Source of the DNA: Phoma sp. XZ068
Lineage: Eukaryota > Ascomycota > Dothideomycetes > Pleosporales > Didymellaceae
Direction: 5' to 3'
Assembly: GCA_004835665.1 (NCBI GenBank)
Contig: RBKR01000017.1
Coordinates: 496,001-560,000 of the forward strand
DNA: 64,000 nt
Part shown: piece by piece, positions 58,836-64,000 of the stretch
How positions within the stretch are numbered: position 1 is the first letter of the stretch
Layout: the number at the start of each line of letters is the position of its first letter
Position numbers and translations under genes: made by a program
Notes under the pieces: generated by a model
What the model saw: the letters and a program-made list of their open reading frames with translations, nothing else
Database searches by the model: none
Told to the model about the DNA's origin: nothing

Positions 58836-60458
58836 ATGAGCGCCCCGCAATCTGCCACGAGCGAGTTGCCTACGCGCTCGTTCACCAACGCATCCGACGC
58901 CGAGGCTATTCCCGGAGAGGACACCTCAGAGGTCAGGAGAGCTGTCTGGCAGTGCTTGCGAGACTACTAACAGGGAGAAAAGGTCACAAAGCTCTTCGCC
59001 GAGCGACTCCAAGCGTGGAAGCATGCGACCGCATACCTCGAGGACTATGTCACCGCGACTGAGAAGACACACCATGCCCACGGCAAGGAGTACGAGCGGA
59101 TCTTGAAGGTACACAACGGCGGTCAAGTCGTCAGGATACCGTATTGACTCGCGGCAGACTGTCAAGGACCCCTTGAAGGAGGGACACCACTTTGACCAAT
59201 CTTTGGGTGGAATCGCAGGCATGTTCGAAAACATCAGATCCAACACGCAGGTGAGTACTGAGCCACGCATTGCAATTGGCGCGTAGCCTAACACCAATCG
59301 CAGGGCATGTCCAACCAGCACTACGAAACCGAGAAGCAGCTGAAGACTGTCATTCTGCCCATCTTCGACCGCCTACACACCGAGATCAAGAACAAAAGCA
59401 AAGAGCTCACCAAGGGTGCCGGAAAGGGAAGCAAGCAGGTCGACAAGGCGCGCGCCAGCACGCAGAAGCATATCGAGCTTCTCGGACAGCACACAGCTAC
59501 CTTTGAGTCGCACGGTGGCAAGATGACGGCTACTGACGACCCCTACATCCTCCAACGCGGTGTCCTGCACCGTCTGAACAAACAGGTTCAGGAGGAGAAC
59601 AACAACCGACAAGATCTCATCAGTGTGCAAAACTCATTTGCTCAGTTCGAGGCACACATAATCCAGACCATCCAGCACGGCATGGGCCAGTTTATGCAGG
59701 TGGTCAACACCCAGGCTGAGCAGACCAAGAACGCCTACGGCGACATTGTCGGAACTGCGCAACGCATTCCTCTGGACTTTGAGTGGAACGGCTTCATCCA
59801 GCGCAACAACCAGGTCCTTATCGACCCTTCATCTCCAGCCCGCACGGTGCAGAGCATCAGCTTCCCCAACCAGAACCACCGCTCTACGCAACCGCTAATC
59901 TCCGGCTCTCTTGAGAGGAAAGGCAAGATCATGCGTTCATACGACACCAACTACTACGTTGTTACACCCTCCAAGTTCCTGCACGAATTCAAGACTGACG
60001 ACGACATCGCCAAGGACCCCGTACCTGAGCTCTCACTCTACCTTCCAGACTGTGTTGTCGGCGCTGTCAATGGCCAAAAGTTCAATGTTAAGGGCAAGGA
60101 CGTGTCCAAGGGCAAACTTGGTAACACATTCTCCATGAATCACGAAGTTGCATTCAAGGCACATACCCCTCAGGCTGCGCAGCAATGGTGGGAGGTTATC
60201 AGCCAGGCTGCAGGCAAGGTTACCAACGAGGTTCCCGCAGCTAGCCCTACAAGCCCTGTTGCTGGTCACAACAGTTTGAATGAGGGTGCGCACAGCAGCG
60301 TTCCGGCAAACGAGAAGACACCCGCGCCGCTTCAGACCCAGGGTCTTGAGCATTCACCCACACACGGTACGACTGGCAGCGTGCCTGGAAGCGCTGCTCC
60401 TGCCAGCGCTGGCGTTGCCCCTACAAGCGGCATTCCTGGTGAACCTGGCAAGTACTAA
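58836..60458 (+). CDS. BAR-like/PH domain protein, Slm1/Slm2 family
   Basis: Likely PI(4,5)P2-binding eisosome/TORC2 effector of the Slm family at the plasma membrane. Exons 58836-58931, 58983-59108, 59158-59250 and 59304-60458 give 489 residues. An N-terminal helical BAR-like region (VTKLFAERLQAWKHATAYLEDYV ... HYETEKQLKTVILPIFDRLH ... IIQTIQHGMGQFMQVVNTQAEQ) runs to about 235. The PH domain spans about 285-390 (PLISGSLERKGKIMRSYDTNYYVVTPSKFLHEF ... AAQQWWEVISQAAGK). The tail is a disordered Pro/Ala/Ser sequence. For exon 2 an earlier acceptor at 58973 would add three residues (GEK) but leaves almost no space after the CTAAC branch site, so 58982 is preferred. Confidence 0.9.
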
Positions 60459-60850
60459 GTATAGGAAAACTTTCAGATGAAAATTGCTGGAGAAAGTTGG
60501 AAGCTGCAAAGGAAGCTATGTCGGTCGAAATATATAGTCCCATACCCTAATAATGAAGATACCTCGAGATGCCACACAGCAACACCCATTACTTTGAAAA
60601 AAAAAGCACTTCTTTCTACTCTCCCTTGGCATTTCCGCATGTTGTTCAGTTTCAAATTCTGTGTAGTATCAGTAGCTCCACTCGACGCCATCCGACAAAT
60701 TCAGGGTCCGGGTGGCTAATCGTGGCCTGTAGCCTGGCTTAACATCAGGTTATCCCGCCTCTCCAAATCCATCCTTCCACAACTTAAACAGTACTGCAGC
60801 ATCAATTAAACCAGAATCAAATAAAGCACAGAGGAGTGCTACACCGCAAA
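60459..60850. other. Intergenic
   Basis: 392 bp, AT-rich 3' flank and promoter; nothing else seen. Confidence 0.5.
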
Positions 60851-61348
60851 ATGTCCTACTCAAACCGTGTATCCTCCTCAACCCATGTTGCGCCCTTCAT
60901 CCTTCCTGCCTTAACCACTCTCCTTGGCCTGACTGGCCTTGCAACAGGCGCAAATGCACTCGTCTCCAACAATCCCATCGATACAATCCGAGCTTTTGGC
61001 CTTCGTCCAGCACCAAACAACACTGCGCGCGACCTGACACCTCTCACCAAAGCCCTCATCCATACATACGGCATCCGCAACGTCGGCAGTGGACTGACGA
61101 TCCTCGGGCTTACGGCGTTTTGGAAATTGCAGCCACATCGCTCTGTTGCCAGGGATATCGCTAGAAGGTGCCTAGGACTGTCTTTGATGTTGGGCACCGT
61201 GGTTGGAGTCGGTGATGCGGTGCTTGTGAGGAATTTTGCGGAGAGTGTAGGGAGTGAAGAGGGCGAGGAGGCACGGAAGGCGAGCTGGGGGCATGCGGGT
61301 GCGGCGGTGGTGATTGCCGTCACAGGGACAGTGCTATTCTGGATTTGA
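60851..61348 (+). CDS. Small membrane protein, DUF4267-like
   Basis: Single exon, 165 residues from ATG 60851 (MSYSNRVSSSTHVAPF); a GTG five codons upstream is not a likely start. Four hydrophobic segments: FILPALTTLLGLTGLATGANAL, VGSGLTILGLTAFW, LGLSLMLGTVVGVGDAVLV and AGAAVVIAVTGTVLFWI. The pattern HTYGIRNVGSGL followed by GVGDAVLV and SWGHAGAAV matches my memory of the fungal DUF4267 family. Function unknown. Confidence 0.78.
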   Translation: MSYSNRVSSSTHVAPFILPALTTLLGLTGLATGANALVSNNPIDTIRAFGLRPAPNNTARDLTPLTKALIHTYGIRNVGSGLTILGLTAFWKLQPHRSVARDIARRCLGLSLMLGTVVGVGDAVLVRNFAESVGSEEGEEARKASWGHAGAAVVIAVTGTVLFWI

Positions 61349-62065
61349 AGCATGAAACGAGGTGGGCTGTTGTTTTGCTGTCCGGGGCGATGCTTAATTT
61401 CAATTCAAATTGATGATTTCGTGTAAACGACTGATTGTAACACTCATTTGAGATTCGCAGCAAGTCTCCACCTATTCTGACTACATGATGTTTACTTCGT
61501 ACTCATGTTGCATTTGGGGTCTCTGGGTGAAGATGGCCCATCATCTATGCGAGCGTCTTCCAATATTCTCTGTTTGCCTGTCGAGGTTTAGTCCAACGCA
61601 GATAGCGTTGTATGTGTCGTATATGTGTCGTAGAGTTTAGTGTGCCGTAGAGGCACCCATCTCTCTGCTGCACTACTACCATCCAGGCTGCTTTGTGGCA
61701 GGCCAGAGCTTCGTCGCGAAAATGTGCTGTGGTGTTTGGGGAGAGTGGGCTGGACCCTGGATCGACAAAGGATGTGCATGACGCAGGTAGAGTGGGTCCT
61801 ACCGCGCTGGAGCTCCAGACAGCCCCCTGCGCCGATGAAGATCTGCCAGTCTGGGGAAGTCATCACACGCTCTTGGTCGCATTCTTACCACTTTCATGGG
61901 CTTCAAGCTCCTTCTCCTTTGTCGTCTCTGATACACGTGCGCATAGCAGCACCCACACTCCTTCATCTTCCTCTGCTTGCTGCACGCGACGATATTGAGA
62001 CGCTGCTGCTAATCCCGTTACCTCCGGAACCTAACCCCTAATTGATTCAAGCAAACAGCCGTGCG
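61349..62065. other. Intergenic
   Basis: 717 bp with no supported gene; frames overlapping 61588-62041 have no family features. Confidence 0.5.
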
Positions 62066-64000
62066 ATGCCAGTCAACACACTGTCCGTGGGCGCTGCCGT
62101 CACGCCGACTGTCATCGAGACGTACATCCTCCACTACCTGAACCGCAGTCCTTTGCGCCAGAAGCCGACCGCGCACATCTCATACCACGAAGGCCTCGAG
62201 CTCATCCGGCGCTTCCTGCACTATGCGTCGCTCCACCCTGTCGATGAGTTGCAGGCCTTCACATCGCAGTGGGTGCCAGTGCCCCACTGGGTGCATAGCA
62301 ACAAGGTCGAGATACCGCAGGGGCAGTTACAGCGCTCCGCTGACTGCATCAATGCGCAACTTGGCCCCAAAGGTATCGAGGCTGTGGGCGGGCCGACCTG
62401 GTGGCACTGGAGGCGCGAGGAGACCAAGCTGGAGGCGGAGTGGATCGAGATGAAGAAGGATCGCAGTGCGCGAGAGAAGTCGAGCATGCCAAAGGGGCAG
62501 CGCATCATGTTGTATGTCCACGGCGGCGCCTACTTCTTTGGCAGCGTAGACGAACATCGCTACCAGATGCAAAGACATGCGCGTAAGCTCCAGGCCCGCG
62601 TGCTGGCCCCGCGATACAGGCTTGCGCCACAGTTTCCATTCCCTTGCGGCATGATGGACTGCCTGGCAGCCTACCTGTACCTGCTTGATGGAGGCCACGA
62701 CCCAAACACCATTGTCTTAGCCGGGGACTCGGCAGGCGGTGGTATGGTGATGAGCATGCTTGTGACTTTGCGCGACCAGGGTGTCCCTCTTCCTGCGGGC
62801 GCCATCCTGATTAGTCCTTGGGTGGACCTGACACACAGCTTTCCAAGTTTGAGCGGCGATGGTAAGCTGGATTATATTCCAGCACATGGCTTCCTTCATA
62901 AGCCGAATATGAGTTGGCGTAAGTAGATTTGCTGCCACTGCTAACGTCTTGCTAATTGCCGTAGCTCCTCCGAACGCTGACGACCTGATGCAGCTCGAAA
63001 GCTCTACACCAAGTGCGTATCAGAAGGGCAAACTGTCTCCCCAAGTCTCCCTCTCCGGAAAGGAGGAGCGTGCGGCGCAGGAAGAGGCAAAGGCTGAGCG
63101 CGTGCGTGGCTACTCCGTTAACAAGGAGCAGCCTGACCTAACTGCCATCCTCAATTCGGCTGAAGCATCGGACACCTGGATTTCACCAGATGGCAAGTAC
63201 GGTGTTGGCCCGAAGGGCGTCTTGTCTGTGCAGCTTGACAAGGTGCGCATCGAGATCAAAGATCAAATTCAGTTGTACACCCCGAACCACCTCTTAACTC
63301 ATCCATTGGTCTCTCCGGCCCTGCAGCCATCGCTTGGTGGGTTGCCACCTCTGCTCATTCAGACTGGTGGTGGCGAATTGCTGCGCGACGAGCAGATTTA
63401 CCTGGCCCACAAAGCCGCGCACCCCGAAGCCTATTTGCCGCCGCCATCGAACAATCAGACTGCGGAGGAGATTGAAGCTCAGGCGTCAAGGTATAAGGCA
63501 ACAAACGTACAGCTTCAGGTGTGGGACGACCTTTGCCATGTAGCTCCTACCCTCAGTTTCACGCGACCAGCGAAGCACATGTACCGCAGTATTGCCCAGT
63601 TCGGCGCCTGGACGTTGGCAAGGGCACAGAAGACATCCATCGACATCCTCGATGACGATGACATCTCCTTCGTTAGCACCGACTCAGACAAGTCTACCGA
63701 TGACGCGAGGGAGTCGAGGAAGGACACAAAGTCTGAACCTGGGACTGAAGCCCATATAGGCACTGATGGGGTAATCGATAAAGGCCGGCACGAAGCCAGG
63801 GTGGGCAAGGCCGGCGACTCTCTGCCTCCGTTCGAGCACCACATGATCCGACAAAGAATTGACCGACATGGGTACATTTATCCCCTCGCGCCTAAAGAGG
63901 AATTGATTGCCTTGAACCTCCCAGTTTCTGAAGTCGGTGTTCCCAAGCCAGGCCCCGTTAACAAGTGGATGAAAGCATCTCAACAATGGAACGGCAAGTT
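62066..64000 (+). CDS. Alpha/beta hydrolase (HSL-type lipase/esterase), partial
   Basis: Hydrolase of the hormone-sensitive-lipase-like family, running off the right edge. Exons 62066-62918 and 62965-64000+ (46-bp intron, SW|PPN) give at least 629 residues; the earlier TTG at 62042 is not a start. Motifs: oxyanion hole LYVHGGAYFFG (His152-Gly154), nucleophile Ser222 in LAGDSAGGGMVMS, SPWVDLTHS, LLIQTGGGELLRDEQ, and catalytic His476 in WDDLCHVAP. The span between Ser and His is about 250 residues, roughly twice that of ordinary HSL enzymes, because of a charged insert (KEERAAQEEAKAERVRG) after the splice. A long Asp/Ser-rich C-terminal extension follows. Substrate unknown. Confidence 0.88.

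Overview
The window is nuclear DNA of a filamentous ascomycete (Pezizomycotina). Genes carry short 45-65 bp introns with GT..CTAAC/CTAAT..AG signals. The content (a fungal phytochrome hybrid histidine kinase, Rap1, Met10, Cox15, GH16 wall enzyme with Ser-rich GPI tail, Slm-type PH protein) suggests a Dothideomycete, perhaps Pleosporales; that placement is inference. I found no rRNA, tRNA, transposon, CRISPR array or repeat-induced AT-rich block. About 23 protein-coding genes are supported, plus two or three weak small candidates.

Layout: MED13 (partial, -) and ENP2/NOL10 (+) are divergent at 1-5.5 kb. Phytochrome (-) fills 6.3-11.1 kb and diverges from an unusual fusion of an HAL3/PPCDC-type flavoprotein domain, an F-box-like motif and WW-type repeats (12.6-14.4 kb). 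Cytochrome b5 and a long CTG/CAG microsatellite follow. RAP1 (-) and the DHHC palmitoyltransferase SWF1 (+) are head to head with 151 bp between start codons. Two unrecognised genes then precede sulfite reductase alpha (MET10, -), a small hydrophilic protein gene with a perfect palindromic CRE upstream, and a large GH16 glucanase with a low-complexity GPI-type tail. URN1-like WW/FF splicing protein and proteasome subunit alpha-3 (PRE9) share a 265 bp divergent promoter, followed by an orphan gene with a C-terminal CxxC.

The stretch 42-48.4 kb looks accessory: an anchored BBE-type FAD oxidase, a urea/SSS-type transporter with GATA motifs upstream, and a sugar-porter MFS. From 49.3 kb to the end are a BTB protein with a MATH-like end, COX15, a secreted triple Apple-domain protein with a beta-sandwich C terminus, a BAR/PH Slm-like protein, a small DUF4267-like membrane protein and a partial alpha/beta hydrolase.

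Most genes are housekeeping with no operon logic. Genes worth follow-up are the flavoprotein-repeat fusion (catalytic residues lost), the four LPRPP motifs in Rap1, the triple-Apple protein and the 42-48 kb transporter/oxidase group. Exon coordinates were read by eye from splice signals and frame continuity, and function calls rest on remembered family motifs, not database searches.
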